Assembly: GCA_013054445.1 (NCBI GenBank)
Contig: JAAMPI010000659.1
Span: 1 to 28,794 of the forward strand
Direction of reading: 5' to 3'
Origin: Cudoniella acicularis
Lineage: Eukaryota > Ascomycota > Leotiomycetes > Helotiales > Helotiaceae
DNA length: 28,794 nucleotides
Shown here: positions 10,339 through 22,413 of the stretch, one piece after another
Layout of the letters: every line of letters starts with the position of its first letter
How positions within the stretch are numbered: position 1 is the first letter of the stretch
The notes under the pieces: generated by a model
The model's database searches: none
Seen by the model: only the letters and a program-made list of their open reading frames with translations
Told to the model about the DNA's origin: nothing
Made by a program: the position numbers and the translations under genes

Positions 10339-10411
10339 TGGAGCTACCCCGCTCCAAACCGCACGTAATTATCGTGCGAGCGTTATTCACTCTCGTTGTT
10401 GTGCGTTTCAA

Positions 10412-10537
10412 GTAAGTAGCCAAAGGCGGCCGATCCAAATTGGGCAAAGGAGACCAGTCACTTGAAGACCTCTCCTCCAGAGTTGCAACGCCAGATCTCC
10501 GCCAAAACACCATCAAAAAAGTCTCACTTCTTTGCAG
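10412..10537 (+). other. Probable 5'UTR intron 1 of the 11803 gene
   Basis: Donor CAAGTAAGT is strong. The acceptor TTCTTTGCAG follows a pyrimidine run. The length of 126 nt is normal for this window. The flanking stretches have no ATG. Confidence 0.5.
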
Positions 10538-10830
10538 ATTCCTCTCCTCTCTTCCAAGATCGCAGTATTGCGCAGAAGAAGAAGCTGCGTTGTTGTCCTG
10601 CGGAAATAGGACAATAAACCAGCACTAGCAGCCTCGTCCCAAAACGGCCAGCCATCGAATATCACCCGCATTGTCTCTCAGCGCAACAACTACTTCTCTC
10701 CGCCACACATCCACCTCTCCACCATCACATCTCCACGAACATCTTGCAAGCACGCACGAAGAAGCACGAGCACCTAGAGTACCTAGAGTCCCTCTGGCAC
10801 TGCTCTCTTCTCTCATCTGCGGCATCATAG

Positions 10831-11737
10831 GTACGTGCTCACTTTCCCATTACCCTCCGCGCACGAGGTGCCTTCGCGCTCCTCTGCGACGGCATCTCGA
10901 CCTTCATCGAGAGAGCTTCAAGTTCGAGGATCGCGAGCTCTGCATGCTAGAATCTTCCTTCCATGCGAGTATCAGGTCAAGGCAATCCGGATCCTTGTCG
11001 TCATTGCAACATCCTGCTCTCTGTGGGTGCGGGTGCGGCGGCGGGTCTGCGACTTTCCTTCCATCCTCTTTTCCCCTCCACTCCATCCCCCATCAATCAA
11101 TCCATCAGAAGAGCAAGAAAGAGAGCAGATCCCGATCATCGGCGTCGTCGACAACCTTGGGAGTCCTTCCTCTTCATGGTTGCTTGCACGGCACCGAGGT
11201 CATCGATCTCCAATTCTCCATGCCCTCTTCCTGATCTCCATCCATCAGTCATTCAAGCAGGAGGGAAAGCCCCATCATTGGCGTCATCAACAACCTTGAG
11301 CGCTTCTCTATCTCTCTGTGGTTGCTTGAGCGCGAGCTGGCGACGATTTCGGCCTCTCCGACCTCTTGCTTCCTCATCTTTCCATCCCGTTCCTATCCCC
11401 ATCTATCAACTACCATCACAAAAGGCACCCACAAACCTCATCTCCATCTCCATCGAGTCATCCACGCGCAATTCTCTAGCTCTTTCATCAAGAAAGAGCC
11501 ATTCATTGGACCATTGCTCGAGGATTCCATCGATCGCAAAGCGCACAGCTTGAAGGCGCTGCGAGCTTCATTCGCAGCACTTTAACAGCAGCTCACGAGC
11601 ACCTGAAGACCAGATCTTCCCTCTCCGCACTCTTCTCTCCCTCTCGCTATCTATCAGGAACCCCGCCTCTCTCTGGTGATAGACGGAAACGAAAATACGT
11701 GCTGCGCAGCAAAGCTAACAGGGCTTCCTCGCTCCAG
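10831..11737 (+). other. Probable long 5'UTR intron 2 of the 11803 gene
   Basis: The donor AG|GTACGT is near-ideal. A GCTAAC branch sequence at 11714-11719 is followed by a pyrimidine-rich CTTCCTCGCTCCAG ending at 11737, a good branch-to-AG distance. The resulting 907-nt intron is much longer than the coding introns here. It contains all the upstream ATGs of the leader and a degenerate tandem duplication. Other AGs, for example 11588, could be used instead. Confidence 0.45.
11085..11425 (+). repeat. Degenerate tandem duplication, about 139-nt unit
   Basis: The segment around 11134-11158 (ATCATCGGCGTCGTCGACAA) recurs near 11273-11297 as ATCATTGGCGTCATCAACAA. Both copies are preceded by TCCATCA-type sequence and followed by a GGTTGCTTG motif. 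A weaker third start is near 11397. The unit lies wholly inside the predicted long leader intron. Confidence 0.65.
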
Positions 11738-11802
11738 ATAGACCTTCCATACCTCAAATAAGCAAGCAAGATCTTCTCGAACTTCCCAAAAGCTTCATCG
11801 TA

Positions 11803-14362
11803 ATGCCTTCTCTGAAGGATGACAAGGCCATGCAGCGCCCATTGCCTGCATCGAGCCTTGCAGTCCCAGAAGCACCTCCTCTCAGAAGCGACACAGGCGG
11901 AAAGAGCATTAGCGGCAAGACGATACTTCCTGCATCCATGGTTGGCGGCAAAACCATTCTTCCATCGTCAATAAATACACCGAAGTCCAAGGCCAAGGCT
12001 AAAGACAAGAAGACACCGTTGGAGTCGAACAGTGCCAAGCTCTCCAAAGACAAGGTCAAAAAGGGTCAGAATGCCAATTCATCCCAGCCAAAGCACCGCT
12101 TTCGATGGGAGCGAGGTGCTAAACAATGGATAGAGCAACAAATGAATCAACGTGCTGACGAGAATGATGCCGAAGAGAGTCCCAATGGTGCTGGCGCTTC
12201 TGCAAAGAAAGGTGGAAAGAAAGGTGCTACGGCTGCCAAGGTTCAAGCCACACCAAAGGCCAAGACGAAGGCAGACGCAGGAGATGATGAAGCTGCAGGT
12301 GGCAATTCCACCAGACGTCGAAAGAAGGCTCCAGGTGATCCGCCAAATCCTAATGGTCGTGTAGTAGGCCGGAAGCTTGTTATGTGGCACCGTAAGTCAT
12401 TCCCCTCTAGAACCTATAACCTTGGTGCGAATTCTTTTGCTCATGCGTGACTCTCATTGTCCAGGCCCACGAATGATGGAAAAACTGCTTCTGCATACCC
12501 TGTATGAATGTCAGCGTGAAGGCATCGTACTCCCATGGGACAAAATTGTTCATCGCCTCGCCCCTGGCTCAAGCGGCGCGTCAGCACTGCAACACCTCAA
12601 CAAGATACGAGACATCATCATTACAGAAGGCCATTTGGTTCCTCCATTGATTGGCAAGCTGGGCACACCTGGATCTGAGGGTATTCGAGGCTATATCCGA
12701 GATATGGACTCCGACATCCCAACTGACACCCGTGAGGTTGACTGGGAGGAATACATCGAAGATCGCAAGGAAAATTTGACAATCCCAGGTGTTGTTCGTG
12801 GCTCTGGCAACTACCGTCGCAAGCAGGGTGATGATGGAGCTAATGCGAAATCCCCCGGAGCTCGTATCAAGAAAGAGCCTGGTGTTGATGAGGAAGTCAT
12901 GCAAGATGTAGAGCCTGTTCGAAAGGTTCTCAAGTCTGCAGCAAGAAGATCCAAGGCTATTAATGCTGACGAAGAAGTCGACCCTGCTGAGCTTGACTCG
13001 GAGGACGAGTACGACCCAAAGGCTACCAAGAAGGTTAAGTATGCCCGTAAGCCTGCCAAGAAGTCAGCTATCAAGGCAGAGCCTGAGTTAGGACATGAGA
13101 CAGATTCAATGAGTGAGGAGTCGGAGCATGAAACTGACCCATTCGTTACTCCAACCAAGACCATGTCTCAAAGTGATGACAGCCCACTTATGACTCCTCC
13201 AGAAAGCGGGGTTCATGAGGCAATTGGCGAAAGCCTCACAGTCAAGTTATGCCTCGACTCCAAGCTGCTTGCAACGTTCCCATCGGGCGCGTCCAAGGAT
13301 CATACGATGCATTCAACTTTCAATTTTGTCGATAACCCTCAAGAAATCTCAGACGGGGAGGATGAGTCTGGGGCAGAGGAAGTAGGAGAGTCCTTGGAGG
13401 AAAGCCCATCTGCTAAAGCATCACGAGCGCGCCGGGCCTTCACCGACCGCCAAGCTAACGGCACTGTTAATACCCTCGCCACTTCCTTCCAATCTAACAA
13501 CGGAAGCGGCACGAACGGTTTTGTTGGTGGTATGGGTATCGGTTCCGGTATTGGCATGCAGAACGGATATCATGCGCCAAAATCTGAAAACCAAAGCAGC
13601 AGAAATAGTAGCTTCCACAACACACCCATGCTCCCAAACAATGCCTTGGTTCAGCAGCAAATATTCAATGCCTATCAGGGCTTCAATGATATGCCAATAG
13701 TTGGTGGCTCGCAAGATCTTGGCTTGAGCAACGATATGATGGCTGGTGGAGATGACGATATCGTGCTGTCTAGTGGCTTCATGCCAATTGGTTATGAGGG
13801 CCCGAATGTTTCAGCTCGCCTTCGGGGCTACAATGCCGTTGCTGATGAATTGGCTGCCGCTGGAATTCTCCGACCGGACCGACCCTTAAACAACGGCGGT
13901 ATGTATGCCAATAATCTTTCATCTTTCGGTGGTGGTGCTGGACAAATTGGCAGCTTCGGCGCAACCAATTACAACTCCATGATGCTGAGCAGCAATGCCC
14001 GCATGAACCACTTCTCCAATCCACATGGCCTCCTCGCTCTCAACTCATTCCAATCCTCCACCTTTAATAGTGCTCATGACGATGATGTCGAGGAGCTACC
14101 AAGCAGCAATTCGAGCAGCCAAATTAGCATGGGCCACGGCCGATCAAATTCCGCTCCCGCCCTTGTTGGCCATGATCTTGGTAAGGAGAACGCTGCCGCT
14201 TCGTCTCCCCGCCACACCTTTCAAAACGCCTTTCTCTTGGACACAACTGCTGAGGAGATGGTAGAGTTGCACATGGAGCAGGAGCACCTCATGGACCCTG
14301 AGGACTTCGTCGATCATGGCGTTGACCACGACATGGACGATGATTTCGCTGGCATTTTGTAA
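11803..14362 (+). CDS. Large low-complexity nuclear-type protein, unrecognised family
   Basis: Two exons, 11803-12391 and 12465-14362, give 828 residues. The 73-nt intron (GTAAGT...GTCCAG) splits an Arg codon between MWH and PRMMEKLLL. The first about 90 residues are S/P-rich with GGKTILP repeats, and K-rich stretches resemble nuclear localisation signals. FRWERGAKQWIEQQM (about 98-112) and the RPRMMEKLLLHTLYECQREGI region followed by WDKIVHRLAPGSSGASALQHLNKIRD (about 197-250) look like the conserved, probably helical core. K/E-rich and acidic segments follow, then a long N/S/G-rich part, and an acidic end (EDFVDHGVDHDMDDD). A nuclear regulator with a DNA- or chromatin-binding core and an acidic activation-like tail is inferred. 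No named domain is recognised. The unusually long predicted leader suggests regulated expression. Confidence 0.85.
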
Positions 14363-15566
14363 TCCTTTCACCAGTCATCAGCACCAGGTCAAAACCCCAA
14401 ATCAAAGTTCGCCTGTGCGCCTTTTTGCCAGCGAACTCTTCGTTTTCACTTCTTCGATTCGTGCTCTTGTTTTACTTCAACCATATTTTTGACTTTCGGG
14501 TCCCTGGCTCTCTCCTCTACGGGCTGTCTTGCTCTTGCTCCCTCCTTGCTTTCTCCGGGGTCCTGCAGAAATTGGACGGATGTCATATCTTCTTTTTCGA
14601 TAACTGCGTTGGATGGTTGAGAGTTGGATTGGAGACCGACAAACAGACGGACAGGTGGAGACTTGTAACCATACATTTCGATTTGTTGGCCTTGGTGCCC
14701 CCTTTTTTCAAAGTTCGTTTTCATTCCCATCACAAAAAGAATAGATCTCCTACATGCGGACGCACGCCAGTACAAATTCTGCAGTTTTCTCCATGCAGCT
14801 CGCATCTGATTGAAATGAATGATTTCCTTCTAGGGGTCTCTTCTTTCGCGCTGTTGCTGGAAGCGTGGGAGGGTTTTCAGTGGTTCGATGCTCCCATCGT
14901 TGGCGTTGGCGGCGGAGTGGGGCGTTGCAGCTAGTGTTGAAAATGGTGTTTCCGGTGGCGGTTGTGGTCTGACTGGCTGCATTGTGCACTGTCGACTGCA
15001 CTGGATGAGAGGGCGGATCAAAAAGACGGCTGGGACCTAGGCTTGTACTTTAGACGACAAAAACCGTATCTTGAAACCAAAATCTGATATAAACACCCAA
15101 AGAGTCAAATCAAAGAATTTAAATAACTCTTGATTTTGATTGAAATTGTAACAGGACCTTGAGTTTGTGGAATCGAATCTGAGCTGAGTCCTCGTATTTG
15201 GCAATTATACCGAAAATTATGGTGTTGAATCATGATGATAGGTACGATTTAGTAGCTTTTGCAATCGGGTGTGAGCTGGTCTTCGTGTTTATCGATGGTG
15301 CTGAAAAGCCGCAATACTAAATTTCGAGGTTTGAGGTAATGTGATCCGCGGCTTGCTTTCTTTTCTCTTCTCCGTTTGTATTTCTTCTTTGCTGAAATGA
15401 ATTCGATTGGAAGCGGTATTCTTCTGATTCTGAGACTTGAATCCAGTTGCTTTCCCGTTTAAGTTGAGTCGAGTTGAGTCGAGTCACTAAAGCCCTCTTC
15501 TACAATGCGTGTCTTGTCTGCTTTTCACCCCGGCCTTGCGCTCTCGGGTGAATGACGAAAGGGCCT
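14363..15566. other. Intergenic region, probable 3'UTR of the 11803 gene
   Basis: The plus-strand ORF 14425-14934 and the overlapping minus-strand ORFs have the skewed, repetitive composition of pyrimidine/purine-biased flanking DNA and no recognisable protein. A short tandem repeat is listed separately at 15462-15485. Confidence 0.4.
15462..15485 (+). repeat. Short tandem repeat (AGTTGAGTCG)n
   Basis: Two full copies and a partial third copy of a 10-nt unit. There is no associated gene. Confidence 0.85.
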
Positions 15567-16367
15567 TCACCTTCTTTCCATTTCAAAGCGAAGCCTGAAA
15601 TAAATGCTGAAACCCGATGTTGCAGCTGAAGTTGATGCAGTTATCACTTTTCTCGTGTTTTCTCCTCCTATTTTCGACATCGGATGCAGATGTCCATGTA
15701 AATACATCAATTTACCTCCATTCGAGTGCCAGCTAAAAGGTTCGGGTCGAAGGTTCTGGCGTTCTCTGATCCTTGCTCCTGAAAATGAGGGGGTAATCGA
15801 ATGGAAGCTGCATTGTTGAAGCGGAGAGACTGGTAGTTCTGAGTGTTGTGCGTTATTGTCTGGAAACTTAAGCCATGAAGATGAGAAAATCGGATGGGAT
15901 GAAGGACGAAATTTGAGTTGAAACGGAATGCGGTAATAGGAGTTGTTCATATTTGTTGAGTACTGAGTGCAGAGGTTGGAGATTGGAAACTGAGGGAGTA
16001 TCGGAGAATTAATCCTTTCAAAATCTCGGAGCGGTTGATTTGCCTGAAAAGCAGAACGTTGATTTGTAACTGGGGGTTTGAAAGTTTTTAAGTACTCGGA
16101 GTCAGACCTGATTCCAGATTGGAAAGGGGTAAAGTAAAGTTGCGGACTTTTCAAATTTTCCTGTCCTTTCGAAGTTGGAAATTCAGGGGTTGTGTGAGAG
16201 TGCCTTTGTAAGTAGTTGCACGCGTTCAGCATGGAGCTTCCAAATCGCTTCTCAGTTGGTTTGTTGACTTCTTTCTTATATTGCTCATTGTTGGAAGGAT
16301 GTTGAAGCTGCTTTTCTTGACTAAAGATCAAGAATAGAAGAAGAGGAAGCCTCCCATTCTCAATCAT
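15567..16367 (-). CDS. Doubtful 266-codon antisense ORF
   Basis: An ATG-started open frame of 266 codons runs on the minus strand. Its length is unlikely by chance in balanced sequence. However, the plus strand here is poor in C, which makes minus-strand stop codons rare. The product is rich in S, F, P, N and Q and shows no recognisable domain. A hydrophobic LPLLLFLIF stretch at residues about 7-15 could resemble a signal segment but sits next to ordinary polar sequence. It may be an orphan gene or an accident of composition. Confidence 0.25.
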   Translation of the reverse strand: MIENGRLPLLLFLIFSQEKQLQHPSNNEQYKKEVNKPTEKRFGSSMLNACNYLQRHSHTTPEFPTSKGQENLKSPQLYFTPFQSGIRSDSEYLKTFKPPVTNQRSAFQANQPLRDFERINSPILPQFPISNLCTQYSTNMNNSYYRIPFQLKFRPSSHPIFSSSWLKFPDNNAQHSELPVSPLQQCSFHSITPSFSGARIRERQNLRPEPFSWHSNGGKLMYLHGHLHPMSKIGGENTRKVITASTSAATSGFSIYFRLRFEMERR

Positions 16368-17314
16368 TAATAGAAGTCAAAGTAAGGAGTTGTAGAACCG
16401 ATAAAAACCCAGGGAAGAGGGGAGGGGGGAAGGGTGCTGTGATAGCCTGTAAAACATAGTGAATCCTGTTAGATCAGCCGAGTAGTAATAAGCTGAGACT
16501 GGTACGAGAATAGAAGCATACTTGTTGCAGAGCCACTTCTTGACATGACCTTCAAAATGAAAAGGGAGCTACAAATCCTCAGTTATTAAGAAGAATCTGA
16601 GTTGAGATAATAGCAACTCAAGAATAAACCCAAGAAGGATCCATAACGGGTGCATGTGGAATAAATAGCGGGGAGGATGCTGATAAAGAATGTCCACGTC
16701 ATTTTTTATAGCTCTTTGTCATGCCATGAGTTGGTCTTTGTAAATTTCTCCTCTTGCTGTTGTATTCAACTAAGACTGAGTTGAAATATACCAAATCAAT
16801 GTGCACTTCTCTAAGGAAATCCATTAAAAAATGGAAATTCCAGAAGAGCTGAGATAATCCAAAAGATCTAAAAGTAAGAGGTTCAACATTGGACACCATG
16901 CTATAGCAAAGGGGAGTGAGAATAAGAACTCGCTTTGAGTTCTGAACCGAGGTTGCCAACCTATACAGGTGAATCGATTAGCTCTCTCGGTTAATAAAAC
17001 CCACAACCTGACTTTATCCTTGCAGTTTGGTCAATATCAAGCAACAGGTAGCGACAGGTAGCACCTGCTGCAAGACTGCCTAGTTAAGAGAGCAGCTGGA
17101 AAGCAAGCGCTTGAAAGCGAAGGGACGAGGTTTGCAGGTTTGCTTTGCAAAGTTGCTATTGAAGCGTGCTGAGTCCCGGCCCTTGGGTCGCAACGTCGTG
17201 GTACCTGATTCTCAAGTTTTCTGGTCTTGGGCTTTCATGGCCGTCCAGGATAGTGCCAGCAACTGTGCAACTGTCAAACTCCTGCAGGCCATAACAACAA
17301 AGTTGTTGAATGGA
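16368..17314. other. Intergenic region, no gene seen
   Basis: The short ORFs at 16699-16959 (minus) and 17111-17410 (plus) lack coding character. A small cluster of CAGGTAGC direct copies with a facing GGTGCTACC-like part is at 17045-17072. Nothing else stands out. Confidence 0.35.
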
Positions 17315-18230
17315 CTAGCTGAAGAAAGAGCCTTTATGCAAGTAGAGTTTAGCTATGATCGTTATGATTCTGCTCAAGTAGTGGATGTCTTTTCTGCCTC
17401 TTGCTATTAGGTGAATATTTCTATTGTGATTCAAGACAATAGGAACTCTGGCTATTTCAATAGCTCTGTAGGACTCAAGTGGCAAGGCCATGGTGAGAAA
17501 GTCAGGTTGTTGTTTTAACGCAGGGCTACACAGTGTGGAGATGAAGACTGTTGCTTCAAGGGATTCCAACGCTCTGATACCTTCAGAAACATTCCTAAAT
17601 AATCAGCTTTGATCATGCATATAGATAAGAAACCAAATACCTGTTTTGAGAATCCTGGTCCGGTCTACAGATTCCTGACAGAATCATCGCGAACGAGTTC
17701 AATCTCCAAATCAGAAGAGTTCTACTAGTATCATAGGTCCAGAGACTACCCTGGAGGTTACATCAAGAGCTCCCGACCGTATTGGTGTTTCCAGGCGCGT
17801 TGCCAGATGCTTCCATGTGCAAGGACTTGGGCTAGTCTTGACTGCAAATTTCGAACAGATCATCGAACTGGAGATTCGGGTTCTCGTTTTCGATTCTTTT
17901 CGTATTTTTTCTTTCATCCAAACACCGTGTCACAATGATGACTGCCCTCGAAGCTAATTCAAATATAACCCGCGGAGAAGATGGAGGGCTTGATTTATCA
18001 TAGGTCTCAGAAACATTGATATCATGTGGCGACGACAGGATCCGGATCGCCAAGGCCATAGATGCAATCATGTTTCTTGCTACACTTGATATCTTCTTCT
18101 TAGACAAGATCGAGAGTGCGGTATGGTTGAACTGTGTAATCGACGTGTGTTTTATTGGTGGTCGGTTTGATAGGGCGTAGGAGGTGTTCGCACTGTCAAA
18201 GCCGTACAATTCAAGAAATGGCTTGAACGT
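17315..18230 (-). pseudogene. Decayed or mis-spliced minus-strand gene, unrecognised
   Basis: Read on the minus strand, three protein-like stretches follow each other in different frames. First is 18230-17832 (LELYGFDSANTSYA, then SVARNMIASMALAIRIL). Next is about 17847-17761 (RLAQVLAHGSIWQRAWKHQY, ending LLM). Last is about 17759-17315, containing LWTYDTSRTLLIWRLNSF, ALESLEATVFISTLC and LPLESYRAIEIARVP. A good 46-nt intron (17595-17640) lies in the last part and keeps the frame. A possible intron with a weak GTGACA donor and TTTGCAG acceptor could join the first two parts. The second and third are offset by one base: a single extra base at 17760 would explain it. No start codon was found upstream. 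The text looks like a real soluble alpha-helical fungal protein, but I cannot name the family. Confidence 0.4.
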
Positions 18231-18928
18231 TCAAGCTTTGAAGTTTGGGTTACTGGTGGTTTCAGGTTGGCGGTTTTGCACTCCGTACTTGAGACTTGTG
18301 GCATTCGACGCATGGTACGATTCGGAAAGAGGATAAGAAAGGGGTATCGTCTGGTGAGCGAGTGCTCGTTCGAGGAAATGATGGTCTGGGGTGGAGTTAG
18401 GATACTATTCCTAGGCAGGTGGGATTGATTAACTACCGTGTGTTTGTTAGTGATACCTCCCTTCTGTTACCCCGACCTCCGTGATACCAAGGGGTGCAGG
18501 CCACTAATTGCTCTTACGCGGATCTACCGGTTGAAGTCAAACAAGGCTGGTGCCAACACAGATATTTCTCAAGAGTCTGAGAATTCGTGTTTGAAGTGGT
18601 AAAGATCTGCTGGGCGGCGAAAGTCATTCGCGTCGGGAGTTTCGAAAGTCAATTGTAGGTTCGCTGTCTAATGTCCGCACTTTTCGCTTTTTTAGGAGCC
18701 GCGGCGAGCTTAGGGTATCAGCTGTGGCACAATCTTGAGCGCAATCAAGTGTTAGAATACTATTGCCATCCCATTCCCAAATTACAGAGCTGCTAACCTG
18801 TGTTGGAGAAGAATTCCTGCAAATCGGATGACTCTCCTGGCATTGAGGGTAATCTTCTGCGCCCCTGGAATCGACGGCAAGTATTGCTGTGCAGTGGGTA
18901 AGTAACTTGGAGGAGTAATCGAGGAGCC
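18231..18928. other. Intergenic region, no gene seen
   Basis: I find no continuing exon of the minus-strand pseudogene and no other ORF. A direct pair of GTGATACC words lies at about 18451 and 18481. Confidence 0.3.
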
Positions 18929-19279
18929 CTAGAGAACTCCTGCCACGGTTAAATGCCTTGAGACGTTTGATGCCATCGAGGGGTAGGTATGTAGTGTGAT
19001 TGCTTGCTTGGTCGAGACGGGTTCAGGATCTTCGGACCTGAAAATGCCGCGAAATGAAATATGGAAGAGGATTGGAATAGTAACAGTAGGTCTTATGCCC
19101 CATTCGAATGCTGGGAGTGATGTGATTACGTTGTTGGTTAGGTATGTGGTTTGCGATGGTTTGGTAGAGATGGGTTTTGGATCTCCAGAGCTGAAAAATT
19201 CTAGGAAACCATCTCTAGGAACCCCCCGGTTAAGCGACTTTTCTGGTTGGTCGGTCTTGCCCCGGTTACCTGAAGACAT
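18929..19279 (-). repeat. Duplicated 153-155 nt segment, open on the minus strand
   Basis: Plus-strand sequence starting TAGGTATG at 18984 recurs at 19139, about 155 nt later. The similarity continues through GGTTCAGGATCTTCGGACCTGAAA and its diverged partner. On the minus strand a 116-codon frame spans both copies. Its translations line up 51 codons apart (GDPKPISTK versus EDPEPVSTK, with preceding F.S residues). The changes between these peptides are conservative. This may be a fragment of a repeat-containing protein gene, or a simple DNA duplication. Confidence 0.5.
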
Positions 19280-20290
19280 GGATCGTTCTCTATCTCTTAT
19301 TTGTTATATTTGTTGGCTTATAAGCATCATGGGTATCATGATATTTAGAGTGGTGGTTTGTCGTTCGTGGTTACTTGTATTTACAACAGTGCAAGTACCT
19401 GCATTTTTACAACTGCAGCTTATCTAATTCTCGTTGACATCTTCTGGAATCTGCTCTCAGTTAGTCTACAAACAGGTTTGCAGCTCGTCATAAAAATATT
19501 CAAACAGAGCATTTCTCTTACACATTCCATGGTATTATGGTTGCGACGCCCACAGAAAGAGTATGCAAGGGCACGCTGATGAGGAACACACGTGTGCATT
19601 TCAAACATAGAAACAAACCATGTAACAGTATAGTAAGAATTTTCAAGTATTCAACAGGCGTGCAGATGAACAAGGATTGGGTGGGTTTAGGTGAGGGCTC
19701 AGATGGAGGGCTGCCTCATCACTTCACACTTGTTTGGGTTGGCATTGCCAGCATGTCATGGTCACAATCCCTTATGGTTTTGCCATTGGGTTCTTCACGA
19801 ATATGGCTACTGCCGATCTTTTCATGTATTGTTGTTTGCAAAAATCAAATACAAGGGGGGTGAGGGTGAGGGGGCGGTGTCAACAAGACAGGAAGTGAAC
19901 AAGGAGGGAAGACTAGTCATACATATTTCTCGCCACAACCTGTCTATTTAAGACTTCCTAAGGCTCCCTAAAGGCTCCCTAAAGGCTCCTATTGGCAAAG
20001 AATAACACCAAACAGATATCGGGAATTGAGCTTTCCAACCAGGGTGGTTGATTGAGGCACTGCAGACACAGTGACTCTCGACCAGAGGGGGGTTTCTATG
20101 AATGGCGTTAAGATTAACAAAGACAATGAACAACAATTTTAGGACAGTTGGTTTGCAGCATTCCAGCATTCCAGCACGCATCAAGTATCAAGTGCAGCTT
20201 GTTCATGTAAAAGAGGAAGAGACGTCGTCTCCTATGTGGCGTCGGAAGAATTATCGGCCCGAGGTTACAGTCGGGACCTGCTTGATTCCC
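19280..20290. other. Intergenic region upstream of hsp60
   Basis: Several overlapping plus-strand ORFs of 60-140 codons have no coding character. A G-rich stretch lies at 19854-19876 and a short tandem repeat at 19957-19990. The last 200 bases are the hsp60 promoter. Confidence 0.35.
19957..19990 (+). repeat. Short tandem repeat (CCTAAAGGCTC)n
   Basis: Three near-identical copies of a 10-11 nt unit stand about 480 bases before the hsp60 start codon. Confidence 0.85.
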
Positions 20291-20328
20291 TTTCGAGACT
20301 AGCGTCTAATCTTTTTCCCCGTCTCCAG

Positions 20329-20341
20329 TTCTAAAAGATTC
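20329..20341 (+). promoter_or_regulatory. Candidate heat-shock element of hsp60
   Basis: The layout TTC-ta-AAA-ga-TTC matches the alternating TTCnnGAAnnTTC heat-shock element with one mismatch in the middle unit. It lies about 130 bases before the hsp60 start codon. A further TTCnnGAC pair is at 20292-20299. Heat-shock factor control of hsp60 is established in fungi. The assignment of these particular bases is inference. Confidence 0.4.
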
Positions 20342-20470
20342 TATCAGCACAAAGTATTTGTTTTCACTCCTCCTCCAAACTCGACAATTCTCGACTTACA
20401 CACTCCCGAGTCTCCTCCTGCTTTGTAGTTGTACCTTTGCCCTAGCGTCGTTCTTTAGATTCTTTCAATT

Positions 20471-22413
<1,943 letters not shown>

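Noticed and set aside
10671..11585. Overlapping plus-strand ORFs of 154-196 codons in the leader
   Set aside because: Several frames are open together because the strand is C-rich. None has consistent codon character, and splice signals explain the region better.
18996..19427. 143-codon plus-strand ORF
   Set aside because: It overlaps the duplicated segment. The minus-strand reading keeps the aligned peptides better, and this frame has no recognisable content.
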